64,000 nucleotides of DNA, from contig CAKAKS010000062.1 in NCBI GenBank assembly GCA_916700875.1, forward strand, positions 18,838,626 to 18,902,625, read 5' to 3'. The DNA comes from Sebastes aleutianus (lineage: Eukaryota; Chordata; Actinopteri; Perciformes; Sebastidae). This document shows positions 49,258 to 60,262 of this stretch, one piece after another. Position numbers and translations under genes: made by a program. The notes under the pieces were generated by a model. It worked only from the letters and a program-made list of their open reading frames with translations. It did not search any database and had not been told where the DNA came from. Each line of letters opens with the position of its first letter. The stretch's first letter is position 1.

Positions 49258-49457
49258 ATTTGCATACATGTATGCCTGTATAACCATAAATATGGTTAAT
49301 TATAAAAAACACATCTATTTCTGTAAATAATAAGCACATGGTTACCATTATTGTCACTGGATCAGTAATTGTAATTTTACAAGGATCAGCTGTTCTTTAC
49401 TATATTGACATGTATTTTCTTCTTTCTTCGGTTTCATTTTATTCCTGTATTTGTTAG

Positions 49458-49599
49458 CTGTAAACAGGCTGATGACAGAGAAGACGGGAACACTAGCAGA
49501 GAGACATTAATACCGTGTCATGTGAAATCACTCAATACCTTTCCAAGGTGCAACATTCAGTCTGCTGTGTTTGTGTGTTGCTGTGAGGACAATAACAAG
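49458..49599 (+). CDS. Candidate internal exon of the same unidentified gene
   Basis: A long pyrimidine tract (TTCTTCTTTCTTCGG... TTTGTTAG) ends in AG at 49,456-49,457. 142 bases follow, ending AACAAG|GTATGT (GT at 49,600-49,601). With one base completing the preceding codon, 47 codons are open and end exactly on a codon boundary: CKQADDREDGNTSRETLIPC, then HVKSLNTFPRCNIQSA, then VFVCCCEDNNK. Six cysteines suggest an extracellular protein if real. A second donor, GTAAGT, begins four bases later (49,604). No family match is recognised. Consensus splice sites and phase agreement are what is seen; coding status is inferred. Confidence 0.28.
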
Positions 49600-51020
49600 G
49601 TATGTAAGTAGGGCTGTTAAACGCCAACAAGCAGCTTCGAGTGCAGCTTCCTATTTCTCCCACATAACATTATCATTGGTGAAGCAGCTGTAGATGTCGG
49701 CCCCAGTGCTTAGCCAGTAAGATGGATCTCCTGCACTTCCCTGACAGCAGATATTCCATTATATCAACCAGCAGTCACCGTCTCCTCCCCTGAATTATTG
49801 CCGGCGCTGTTACTTGCCTCAGCACCAAATTGGCTTAGCCAGTAAATGAAGGATTTGAATAATACATTCCACCTATCTGCCTCCTTTTCTTCTGCCTGGA
49901 CTTCATTTAGTGACATTATAATCTCTTCATTTATAGCAGTTGCCCAAGATTTACATGAAGCATTACCAACCTTTCCAATGCAAAACAAGGCAAATCGCCT
50001 GATATCGAAAGTAGCATTGCTGTCATTTTTATCTTTATTATTTTGTATTAGAGTTAAGTATTATATAGTAGCGGTAAGAAAATATAAAATAATCAGTTAT
50101 ATGTAAATGCTCTTAACTGGATTAAAATGTCTAGGACCGGTGGTGTTGTTGGTCTCCTTCACTCTTTATCTATACTTCTTCTTCTGTGTTGACGAAGACA
50201 CACTCATAAATAAAAAAAATACATTACTTACAATTACGTTGTTGGATCAATTCACACTTCAGCTTTATGTAGGCTCAGTGTTGTTTCTTAAAGACATTCA
50301 AAGTTGGCCCCTCCTCCCTTCGTTTCAACGACACTGGAAGCGGACCACGCCCCCTGACCGAGGTTGCCAGAACACAGCCCAGTGTACCACCTGCAGCATC
50401 ACATACGGCAGCGAAAGAGAAAGCTATAACCCAAGAATCACTCACGTTTTGGAATAAGCTTTGTCCGCATTGCGTTTAGCCTCGCTATACTGTATTTGCA
50501 TTTTTTCGGCGGTGTATCCACTATTTTCATAGCTTCCTCTTGGATGTGTGCGATTCAACAACTGAACCGTTTCACTTTGTCTGTAGATGTTCGACAGATT
50601 ATCTACAGAGTATATATGACAATTCACTAAGATACCTATATATTCTCAGAATAATTGAGTTGAACTTGAACACCTCACTCAACCTGTATAGAATAGCGTC
50701 AGTGAGTAGTTCAAGGTCAACTAAATTATTAAAATTATTATAAAAAATACTTCATAAGCTTTTTTTACATGGACTTTCCAAATAAAGTGATACCAAACAA
50801 ATAGGTATATCTGTTGAACTTATATTAAATGTATAACTAAAACATGTCTGAGAAATCTTAAGTACAAAAGAAATGTCTATTGTTGGGTATATACAGTATA
50901 ATGCAATATTCAGACTTTGTTTTAGCCATTCGAAAAAAAAATTTAATTGGAAGACCAGAAGGAGAATAACTGAGACCAATTTTTGATTTCACCAATTGCT
51001 GGGGGAAGTCATACAATTTT
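49600..51020. other. No recognised gene; intron of the candidate model
   Basis: Part of 49,790-49,980 has low-CpG, enhancer-like composition. The GC-rich part at 50,290-50,460 has open frames without motifs and may be a dispersed repeat, though no second copy is in the window. Confidence 0.35.
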
Positions 51021-51509
51021 GAAAGGTGCTGAATGCAAGATTGGGAGCTTTTCTATTGCCTCCGCATGGCTCTCAACATGGTGGTGGCTGAGCCGGAGGC
51101 TCAAAGCTAACGGCGCTAACAGCGCTAACCATGAAAACAACGACAAAGAGAGCTGACAGGGTTAACATTGTTAACCCGGAGAGGAAACGGAAGGTGTGTG
51201 CCACGCTTCTGCCACGGTGCCGCTGGTCAGGACGGCGTTATCAGCTGTAACTGCTGTATGAACGCAGTGCAGAAAGGTGGCCATGAGCTAGCCATTGGAG
51301 CACGCTCACGTGCACGAACTTGCAGTAAAAGGCATCTGCGGCCCGTCCGGTTATGTCAACAAAGCGAGGAGAATCTTGGATAACAACACACAGAGGGAGA
51401 GCGACTTCATTCTCTGTTCAGGTAGACATTACTCCTCTATATCTTTACATAGACAATAGCTGTTTGCTGCTATATTAATGCTCTGGATATCCTATAGAGC
51501 ACCTTTAAA
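51021..51509 (+). mobile_element. Family H TTAA element, copy 3 (fullest)
   Basis: Left GAAAGGTGCTGAATGCAAG (TTAA decayed to TTGA), right ATAGAGCACCTTTAA. Shares TTATCAGCTGTAACTGC and GACTTCATTCTCTGTTCAGG with the other H copies and includes GTTAACATTGTTAACCCGG. Lies in the putative intron. Confidence 0.87.
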
Positions 51510-52339
51510 GCATGCATGAGTGAGGAATTCATTGCTGCGCTTGCTTGTTTTGAAAGGACAATCACGTTGAACATAATGTGCAGCTTCAAGCTAAAACCCC
51601 TGAAAGCATCAGTTTAACTGAAATTGCGGTTAAGCCACCCAAATGCAAAGTGACAGAACAACAAAAAGGTTAAATACTGGAATGCAAACAAACCTATTGC
51701 CACCATGGATTATATGTAGAATCATTCTGTTACATAAAGATTCCCTTTGAGTCAAAACAAAAACTCGATTTTCTTAAAACCCACAACATCTATAAATCCA
51801 GTCACACAGTGACGACGCCATAGCATTACACATCTGTATTCATCATAACAAATATATTCCCTTATATATATATATATACTTACACTCCACTGTGCATTAT
51901 AAATCATTGCTGTATTATGAACAGAGACAGTCCTGTCCAATAGGAATCAAAGCTCGTACCTGAACGACGTCAAAGCGATCATGCCCTCTAGGTAAATTCA
52001 GCTGGGAAGGTTCATTATGAAAGCCCATCAAGCCCACCCCATCTGCTGCACTCTGAAAGATGCAGAGTACTCATGTTGTATCTGAATACAGAATAAACAA
52101 AACAAAGAGGCAATAAAAAACTGATTTCATAAGCTTGTACTTATGCGCCTTCTCCAATGTATCCTAAAATATCCTGCATGTTATACGGTTCAGAATTGAA
52201 GCAGAAGCATTGACATTTGTTTCCATTCATGTAGCTTGGCCTGCTCAAAAGAACAATGAGACCTTTGGCTGTGACCTGTTCTTCCATATCCTGCCAGCTG
52301 TGGTCCTTGATATCTTTAAACCTTTATTTTTTCATTCAG
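51510..52339. other. No gene recognised
   Basis: Short TA run at 51,863-51,878. A polypyrimidine-rich stretch (TTTATTTTTTCATTCAG) ends at 52,339. Confidence 0.4.
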
Positions 52340-52756
52340 GGTGGTGTGCAGTGGCAGCATCAGGCTCAAAGGCTACAGTGTCTGTATGGGGTCATGTATC
52401 AGGCTCGCCCCGGGGTCGTGAGGACATTACAGAGCGTGATACAGTGTGTCTGTCATTCTCAGTGCTGCAGCTGCACTGCTGTGACTTCCTGGGCCGGGCT
52501 GTCCACATCCACATTTCACAGCTCACAACGTGACTGCTGCAATGAGACAAGACATCGCAGCGTCTCGGTGCCAAGTCCTCGCACAGCCACTTGCTCCCTC
52601 TCAGAGAAAAGCATCTGTAGCCTGGCTGCCGCTTCCCGACTTGCTCGGGTCATCCCCCAGACTACGTCATTACAGAGGACATCAGGCTGCACTCTCCATA
52701 AATTAAATCTGGGACTGCATTTACACAGGCACAGACATTGTGGGTTTAACCCTTGA
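52340..52756 (+). CDS. Candidate terminal exon of the unidentified gene
   Basis: The exon would start after CATTCAG (AG 52,338-52,339) in phase 0, which fits the preceding candidate exon. 138 codons are open to TGA (52,754-52,756), starting GGVQWQHQAQRLQCLYGVMY and containing QCVCHSQCCSC and DCCNETRHR. It is rich in C, S, H, Q and R. An AATAAA lies at 52,913-52,918. Joined with the two exons upstream this gives about 201 residues with a signal-like start and some 18 cysteines. Against it: two other frames are open for long stretches here, no domain is recognised, and the composition is not clearly protein-like. Confidence 0.22.
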   Translation, partial: GGVQWQHQAQRLQCLYGVMYQARPGVVRTLQSVIQCVCHSQCCSCTAVTSWAGLSTSTFHSSQRDCCNETRHRSVSVPSPRTATCSLSEKSICSLAAASRLARVIPQTTSLQRTSGCTLHKLNLGLHLHRHRHCGFNP

Positions 52757-52912
52757 GGCACAGATCAGATTTGTATCTTAGCAGGGAAGTCTTTTCTTCA
52801 GTTCCCAGCTCCCTTATTTATACACTGACCCTATAGCATGTATAGTATAGTAGGGTCACCTTGCCATAACTTCCATGATTTGGATTTTGTTCATGTGTGA
52901 ACCCAAAGGGAG

Positions 52913-52918
52913 AATAAA
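52913..52918 (+). terminator. AATAAA polyadenylation-type hexamer
   Basis: 157 bases after the stop of the candidate terminal exon. The hexamer is frequent by chance in AT-rich DNA, so support is weak. Confidence 0.2.
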
Positions 52919-53330
52919 GAAATACAAAACACTTAAATATGTAAGCACTGTCCCGTATCACAATGCGTCGGCGCAGGCCCGTATGGGTGAGAATTTGTAT
53001 CCTGCAGGTTCTTGTTTTCAATAATTTATCATTGAGGTGTATTGATTTACTATCACAGAGACCAATGCTTGACCTCTTCAGTGAAGTATGGTCTACTTCA
53101 AAATAGCTGCCCTGGCTCCTCCTTTCTCTCTGCCCCCCACTCCATTTAATCCTGCAATTTACGGATGGCTGCCATCACAATGTGTCAGTTTTTTTTACTT
53201 CTCTAAGGGGACTCCTTAATGGTTTCCATTTACATTAGTGTGCCTGTGCGCTGTCATGACAAATACAGCTTGTCATAAGGACGTACACAACATAGGTCCA
53301 TGTGAATATTACAAAAATATTTAGGTGATA
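52919..53330. other. No gene recognised
   Basis: Unique sequence. Confidence 0.45.
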
Positions 53331-53852
53331 TTAAAGGTCCCATATTATGAAAAAGTGAGATTTTCATGTTTCTTTATTATAAAGCAGGCTTAAGTCCTAT
53401 ATAAATACTGTGAAAGTATTTAAACACTCAATCCACAGGGAAATACACACAGCCCATATTCAGAAACTCTGCATTTGAAACAAGCTGTCAGGATTTCCGC
53501 CCATTCGTGATGTCACAAATGTACAATATTTAGACCCTTGACACAATTTTAAACGTAAACATTCTAAATGTGTCCCAGTTTATTTCCTGGTTGCAGTGTA
53601 TGTGAATGTCATCAGCTGACAGGAAGTACACATGGACCCAAGCTGTTGCCTAGCAACGCAATTCTGTCGCAATTCCGTCAAAATGTGCTAAAACGGAGCG
53701 TTTCAGACAGAGGGGTAAATACAGGCATATTCAGGCTGACAGTATGAGGAAAATAAAGTGTTTTTTTAACATTATAGCATGTAAACATGTTCTAGTAGAA
53801 ACACAAAATACAAGTATGAATCTGAAAATGAGCACGATATGGGACTTTTAAA
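53331..53852 (+). mobile_element. Family I TTAA element, copy 3, complete
   Basis: TTAAAGGTCCCATATTATG on the left and CGATATGGGACTTTTAA on the right, with TTAA at both ends. It has GCTAAAACGGAGCGTTTCAG, AGCATGTAAACATGTTCTAG and GAATCTGAAAATGAGCACG. 522 bp, non-coding. Confidence 0.9.
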
Positions 53853-54235
53853 GGGAATAGACACAGTAAAGCTCCCTCACATTACAGTTTTTAGGATATC
53901 CAATAGTCCAAATAGTATTAAATGGACATATTAAGCACTTATTTTTGCTTATTAAGGGGCCCCCTGCTGGTAGGACCAATAGACCTTTTGTATGAAAAAT
54001 GATCTCCTTTCATGCAATACCAAATTAAACATGCCCCCAACCATACTGTGAAATTGAGCAATTCCAGCAGCAGTGGTGCAGCCCACACTCACACAGAGAG
54101 AAAAAAAAAAAAAAAAAGGATGAAAAGTTTGCTCATAGATTGGCTGTTCAAGCCACCAAAAGCTCATGTGACGTCACTGATCACTCCAGACTGTCTTCAT
54201 TAACTTGAAACCTTTCAGGTTTTTTTTTTATAATA
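53853..54235. other. No gene recognised; A-rich run
   Basis: A run of 18 A bases at about 54,101-54,118. No frame of interest. Confidence 0.45.
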
Positions 54236-54584
54236 CACCGTTCTATCACGCAGTTTTTTCCCCCACTTCCACCAGGAGGAGTTGCCATAATAACCCTCCC
54301 CGGCATCCGTGATGAACCTGCCACCATTTATAGCCTCGCGGTGAGAAAACAATCTTATTATGAGATTTAAACTTTGCCTCGGCTAGACTTTGGAAGGAGG
54401 ATCAACATGCGCTCCTCTCGCACTTGTTTCACCCACAACTGATACAGTAAAGCAACCTTTCTAAACCCAATACCTGCTCTGATTGTGGTTAAACGCCGCT
54501 GTCAGCTCTCGGTGTAATAGAAAAGCAGGTTCTCCGGGTCTGCTCAGCATAAATATAAAGACGAGAGAGCTGAGAGGAGCTCAG
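54236..54584 (+). promoter_or_regulatory. Candidate TATA-containing core promoter
   Basis: TATAAAG at 54,554-54,560 lies about 25-30 bases before a GC-balanced leader. Upstream is a GC-richer stretch with a RUNX-type TGTGGTT (54,484-54,490), CATTTATAGCC and CCCTCCCCGG, and little repeat content. TATA box, spacing and the downstream donor together suggest a tissue-regulated plus-strand gene. TSS position is estimated. Confidence 0.4.
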
Positions 54585-54833
54585 CGCTGAATAAAATCAC
54601 TCACCGACTAAATGGATCTTTGAGACTCTCCCTTGACGCAGTCAGTCGCTGCTGGTGTGCGCGTCTTCAACCAGGAGACAGAACAACTGGGATTCTTTTT
54701 TTTTATTTCATTTTTTATTATTATTATTATAATCTAACATCTCCTGTCTCTTGTGAAAATGTCCTGTGGTGACATACAGTAAAGCAGCCAGCTTTTGTAT
54801 CGAGAAGAAGAGGCTCCGCGATCGTCAAGAAAG
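54585..54833 (+). other. Candidate 5' UTR first exon
   Basis: From the estimated start to AAG|GTAAGC (GT at 54,834-54,835) there is no long frame. Two very short upstream frames occur: ATG at 54,612 stops after 3 residues, and ATG at 54,759 reads MSCGDIQ then stops. It contains an (ATT)n/T-rich stretch at 54,696-54,730. This fits an untranslated first exon whose coding exons lie beyond the window or far downstream. Gene identity unknown. Confidence 0.4.
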
Positions 54834-57418
54834 GTAAGCTTGTTCCAGTGTTTTTTAACCACATTTTTACACTTTCAATATCAGCTCACTTTACGCACAA
54901 AATGTATTTTGCATTCACATGGAATAGCGGTAAAGGAAAGCTTTCATGAGTATTGGTGTTTTTGAATAGCATTTCTATTTGCTGTTGTGTGCAGAACAAA
55001 AACAGTATAACTCTTATATTATTAAGAGCGGACAACACTATGTGAAATGCACAGCTGAACTTGTACCATTACGCACAAGTCGGTGCATTTTGCGTCCAAG
55101 ACATATATAGGACTGTGAACGGGACATGGGGGGCACTTTTTTTTTTTTTTTGTTGCAAATAGTCTTTTTAAGTTTCTTTTTTTTTAAAGTTGTATCATTC
55201 TGAACATTCATTTAACTGAATACTTGTGCATTATATGAAGAAAAAAAATAGATTACCACCTGATACAGCTCCGGGTAAAGTAGTGTGCAGCTGCATAGCT
55301 CCAGTATAACAGAGTCGTTTCAGCACCACGGACAGCTCCTTTACTTCTACTTAACCAAGAAAAAGGCTGAACTTTATTTCAGAGATTCACACTAATAAAC
55401 TGATATCTATTCACATCTGAGTGAGAATTCTAATATGAAGGTTAGCTTTGTCTTATTATTACTTAAAATAAATAAATAAAAAGCTTTCCAGCCACAGTAT
55501 TAGGCCTATAATCAGCCCCACAGTCCCAAAAATGAGAGCCAGAATCTGCACATAAAACCAATAGATATACATATAAAACCCCTACATTAAGTCACAAGAC
55601 AAACTGTGTGATTCTAACAAGATAAAGCAAATAAAAACATGAGTATAGGGCATTGCACGGCCTGAACCTATTAGCCTATGTTGTCATTACACAGTCTTCT
55701 ACTTACAGTAGCCCTGTGCAGTCTCACTCAGATTAGCTGAGGATTTTGCTGCGTCTGTGCCATCTGTCTGGGAAATGCATACTACATGCTGCACGCTAGA
55801 CGTGTTGAATGTTTTTGAATTGGCTTCATATGGATTCCTTTCTTTTTAGTCAGCATACTTAGATCTAATTTCCAAAGATGTTTAGCATGAAGACTCCCTG
55901 ATTTTTGAGTCAAAGGAGGAGGAGGAGGTGGCGGTGTTGGGAGGGATCTATAGTCCAAAGCATAGGGTTTTATGCTGAAACAGTGCCAGGTTTAATATAA
56001 CCTATACTTGCGGTCACACGGCAGCCAAAGAAATGACAAGCCCGTATAGGAACAATTCTTCGACTTTCCACTCAGCTGCACTATGGACGTAGGAGTAGGA
56101 GTGCTGTATCATCTCTGTTCTGCTTAAATAACATGTTACTGTCTTGATGACATTTAAAGCCAGGAAAAGCATTTAAGATAGAAAGCTTAAACAATCGGTT
56201 TCGTGCCACTGAACTGCAGGCTTTGTATTAATTGTCAGCGGTTGCCCTCGTTCCAGTCATTTCATCCGGAAGATCAGCCTCAGCTTAGCCTTTACCATCA
56301 GTGTGAATCACTATCTTACTCCTTCTAACTTTTAATGTCTGGAGTTACGACTGTTTCCAAACATCTTAGTTTTGCTGCTGTTGCTAAAGCTGTGTCTCGC
56401 ATTAGCCTTCGCATCTCCCTTTTCCTGTCCCCGTCTCCCTTATCTTGATTATGCAGCTGGATGATTGAGTCAGCTATTTTGTATGCAAGTTGCCTTAGCT
56501 TGGTTCTTTGTGGAGGAGAGAGAGAGAGAGAGAGAGAGAGATCGTGCCGAGGATACTGAGAGAGAATTACAGCTTCTCATGACGGTGAGGAGTGGAAAAG
56601 ACGAGGCTGCCCTATTCGATAAATTGCTGTTTGAGAGAGACAGATATCCTAGGGGGACAAGCGGTTTTGGAAATGTGACCAACCTTTCTAAATGGAAATG
56701 GCAGCGCACATTACAGTTTGCCACGGCTCTATACTGTGGATGACTTGAATTGAAGCATCCGAAACTCTTTGTGGCCAAGTTAGTCTGATATAAACCCCAT
56801 TTGTCTGAATTGAAGAAGATTTTTAGAGGCGAGTCATTTTGTACTGTGAGCGTACACAAATAGATGTGGAGTCCTTTGGAGAAGAGAAACCTTAAATGTA
56901 AACACATCCTGTTTGTCACTGTGGCGTCCCCAGTTGGAGTCCACTTGGGGACTTTCACCAGATGTCATTCCCCTTTATATCTCAACATGTTTCCTGTAGC
57001 TTGAGAACTGTAAAGGACCAAAAAAGCCCATATAATCATCTTTTTATGCATCCTGTATTGCTGATCCTGACTCAATATGTAGCACAGATGATGTGGGTGT
57101 GCTGAGGTTTAGTGGTGCCTCCCATTGTGATGATAAAGACGCAGTTAACGGCAAATACATTACAATGCAAATATGTTTACGTCTTCACACTGATGTCACA
57201 TTGTGGAAAAGTTACCGAGGCTCGGCCGACTGCGTGTTTAAGCAGCGATGCTCTGGCTACACGGTTAACAATGTGTAAAGTGTAATCAAAGGGACCAGTT
57301 CGGGTTTGTAGACAGAGCTGTGAAACATATGGTACGACAGCATGACATATTTCGGTTCGAGCTCCGCAGCTCTCTACAACCGTAAAATCCTAACAGCTAC
57401 TTCCTGTGCTGTGAGTAG
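54834..57418. other. No coding exon seen; intron-like
   Basis: T-run at 55,137-55,151 and GA array at 56,516-56,540. The 162-codon minus frame at 56,470-56,958 runs through the GA array and is not called. Confidence 0.4.
56516..56540. repeat. (GA)n microsatellite
   Basis: About 25 bases of GA. Confidence 0.95.
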
Positions 57419-57440
57419 TGTGTGTGTGTGTGTGTGTGTG
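57419..57440. repeat. (TG)11 microsatellite
   Basis: Uninterrupted TG run. Confidence 0.95.
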
Positions 57441-57895
57441 CCATTTAACAAGAGCTGTTGCACCACCTCACTCTCAAGAGTCCCATGTGACACTCAGCTG
57501 TTTTATAAAAGAAAGAATGAGCTCTTTTTCCTCGGTAGTGGAGAATGGTAAGGTCATGAAATTAGACACAGTGGAAAAGCAAAAGAAAGGAAGGAAAAAA
57601 TATGTAATTTCCTCTTTAGTAAGTACTAAATGTCTGGATTGGATGAAGCAGATATCGTTGTGTTTGAACAGCACAGTATAGTTTAGTTATAGTCACATTG
57701 AACCAAACAGGATATTATAGTTATAATCTACATTTTGTATTACTATTTATGGCCTGCATTTTCTATATGTTTTTCTCTAATCTTAAGGCTTACAATTTAA
57801 AGATATTAAATTATATAACATTTCTCAGGACTGATATTATCATTGAGTCTTTGGGTTTTAATAAGAAAGAACTTTGGCTCCTAAAATAGAAAATG
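57441..57895. other. No gene recognised
   Basis: Short frames only. Confidence 0.45.
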
Positions 57896-58375
57896 TTAAA
57901 GGAGACATATCATGCTCATTTTCAGGTTCATACTTGTATTTTGGGTTTCTACTAGAACATGTTTACATGCTTTAATGTTCAAAAATCACATTATTTTTCT
58001 CATACTGTCTGTCTGAATATACCTGTATTCATCCTCTGTCTGAAACGCTCCGTTTTAGCGCCTGTCTCTTTAAGCCCCCCTCTCCTGAAAAAGCCCAGTC
58101 TGCTCTGATTGGCTTGTGTGAAAAATATGGTGCACCTTTGCAAAGGTAGTTCTCAAGCTGTGGGAGATATACTCTAATGAGCCTGCATGTGACATAGGAA
58201 GACGAGCAAAATCTGAATGGCTTGTTGAATCACACGTTTTCTGATCTAGACAGCCCACAACAAACTGACTGGGTTGTCTTATATCACAGTTTGTGGGTTG
58301 GTAGACACTCCAGATACCCAAATGTATGAGCACACGCACTGCAAAAATGAGTTTTTCTTAATATGTCCCCTTTAA
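57896..58375 (-). mobile_element. Family I TTAA element, copy 4, complete
   Basis: TTAAAGGAGACATATCATGC on the left and TTAATATGTCCCCTTTAA on the right. Opposite orientation to copy 3. It carries an internal block (TGCTCTGATTGGCTTGTGTG, CACAGTTTGTGGGTTGGTAG) shared only with copy 5, which marks a subfamily. 480 bp. Confidence 0.92.
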
Positions 58376-58510
58376 CATTTATTGGTTTTATTTGATGCTA
58401 CCCTGAGTATCAGCCACGTGTTATGTTAGTTTTGAAAGCATGCGGCACTGAATTCATTATAACTGTAGAAAGGTACTTTGCTTTGAATCGTTATTTCTCT
58501 GCATTTCAAG
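58376..58510. other. No gene recognised
   Basis: Short unique stretch ending in an acceptor-like pyrimidine run (TTTCTCTGCATTTCAAG). Confidence 0.4.
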
Positions 58511-58629
58511 TTCAAATTTGCAGTGGCCAGCCTTGTGAAGAGTTCTTTGTGGTGAAGGACAGGTCCATCAATGACACTGTCAAAGAGTTGCGCCTCAGGA
58601 CAACAGACATGAAAAGGAAATGTTATTGA
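58511..58629 (+). CDS. Weak candidate terminal exon
   Basis: After TTTCAAG (AG 58,509-58,510) an open frame from 58,513 reads QICSGQPCEEFFVVKDRS, then INDTVKELRLRTTDMKRKCY, then TGA (58,627-58,629). The composition is protein-like and no repeat is involved. It needs one preceding base from an upstream exon, which I could not find. It could equally be a conserved non-coding element. Confidence 0.15.
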
Positions 58630-59149
58630 CAGTACCTTAACATTCAGGAAAGGAAGGCAATTGGTTGAGGATTTCCAATATCTAATAAAGGCTGTAACTA
58701 GGAGATAAGGCTGAAAATACAAAAAGCTGCTGCCCCTTCAAGGCAGCTGCCCTCGCATTTTATTCAGACAGTGCAAAACAAAGTTGGACTGTTACTGAGG
58801 TGATATCTCCTAGAACACATGCAAAAAAAGGAAACCTTTTCGCCTTGATTAAGCAGCTTGTGAGTCATTAACTGCACATTGTGTTCACAGAGCTGTGGCC
58901 TGGTCTCATCTCAGGAAAGAATGTATTTGAATTTACTAAGGGGAGTTTATTGAAAGTGGCAGCAATGGCGATGCACCTTTGGATTCCAGGTGCGTTTCAA
59001 GAAAAAAAAAAAGCAGATGGCAGGTGTAAACATTATAGCTCATTTCTTCTACTTACTAGCATCTTATGTGCTGATTACAGTCCGGGAGAAAATGAGATGA
59101 CTGCCATATATAGTGATTTTTACACATTCCTTGACAACCGATCAGTGGG
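58630..59149. other. No gene recognised
   Basis: Unique sequence. Confidence 0.45.
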
Positions 59150-60262
59150 TAACCTCTGGGTCTGAAAAGTGAAGCCAATGCACAAGTGCCTTAAACTTGC
59201 ATTCTTTCTAATAGCCAGCAGGGGGCAACTCCTCTGGTTGCAGAAAGACGTCTGATTGTATAGAAGTCTATGAGAAAATTACCCTGCTTCTGACTTGATT
59301 TATTACCTCAGTAAACATTGTAAACATGAGTTTATGGTCTCAATCGCTAGTTTCAAGTCTTCTTCAATACAGCATGAAGTTCATTTAGTAAATTATGGTC
59401 CCATTTAGAGTCAAATAGACCATAAAGCAGGGTATGCTTTAGGGCGTGGTTACCTTGTGATTGACAGGTTGCTACTACAACGTTGTCTGGTCTGGGCAGC
59501 ACGGTCTCAATCCCAACTTGTCAAATACCGCCGTTTGGTAAGTGCCCTTTGGCATTGGATACCGACGCACGGAGGCGCCCTTTAACGACTGTAAGTGAGG
59601 AACCAGGCTTTCAACTACCGCCAATGTAAACCCACCTGCGGCGTTACTCGACGGTCAGAACATGTGACGTAGTATTAAGTGCATGAGAGTCTGCTCAGGA
59701 CGGGCGGGAGGGGTGGCGGATGGGTAAAACAAACACAGGACTTACACCCAGGAGACCAGAGGTCTTAGAGCGGTCAGTCACTCGGTGGTCAGGTGAGTCA
59801 TATGTCAGTGAAGTTGACATAAACCACGACCGTTTCCTAACCCTAACTAAGTGGCTGTGTTGCCTAAACCTAGCTGGCTGTGAATATGCATGTACTGTAA
59901 CAAGCGTATATTGACACGCAAAACGTCCCTGGTCCGTCCAAAAGTAATGCAAGAGGGGTACCCCTTATGTCAATGAGAATGTGTTGGTCTGGAAGTTGTC
60001 TCTGTTTTCGTCTTACAACTTTAACCCTTTCACAGTGTGTTTTCAGTTCATAAAAATTTGTTATAACATTTTTGGTCGCCTAAAAATGTCTTATTCAGCA
60101 TTTGGTTGTACTTGGCTCCACCCTCTCGTGTCACTTCTGGTTGCAAAAAATCAAAATGGCAACGACCGAAAACCAAGATGGTGATGGCCAAAATACCAAA
60201 CTCGAGGCTTCAAAACGGTAGCACACAAACCAATGGGTGATGTCAAGGTGATCACTTCTTAT
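59150..60262 (+). repeat. Family L copy 2, filled site
   Basis: Close match to L copy 1 (26,500-27,060) in two parts, 59,150-59,496 and 59,987-60,262, with an E element between. The right part extends further than copy 1 (CCAATGGGTGATGTCAAGG, TATACAATCTATG). Class unknown. Confidence 0.87.
59497..59986 (+). mobile_element. Family E element, copy 3 (490 bp), inserted in L
   Basis: Left CAGCACGGTCTCAATCCC and right CAACACATTCTCATTGAC (inverted). Flanks GTCTGGG (59,490-59,496) and GTCTGGA (59,987-59,993) agree in six of seven bases. Comparison with L copy 1 shows the uninterrupted site. Internal CCCAGGAGACCAGAGG and GTTGCCTAAACC match other E copies. Confidence 0.9.

Noticed and set aside
52256..52339. 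Extending the 52.3 kb frame upstream to an apparent start at 52,256
   Set aside because: This part includes the pyrimidine tract and branch-like sequence before the acceptor, so it is more likely intron than coding.
56470..56958. 162-codon minus-strand frame
   Set aside because: It runs through the GA array (SLSLSLS) and has no recognisable domain.
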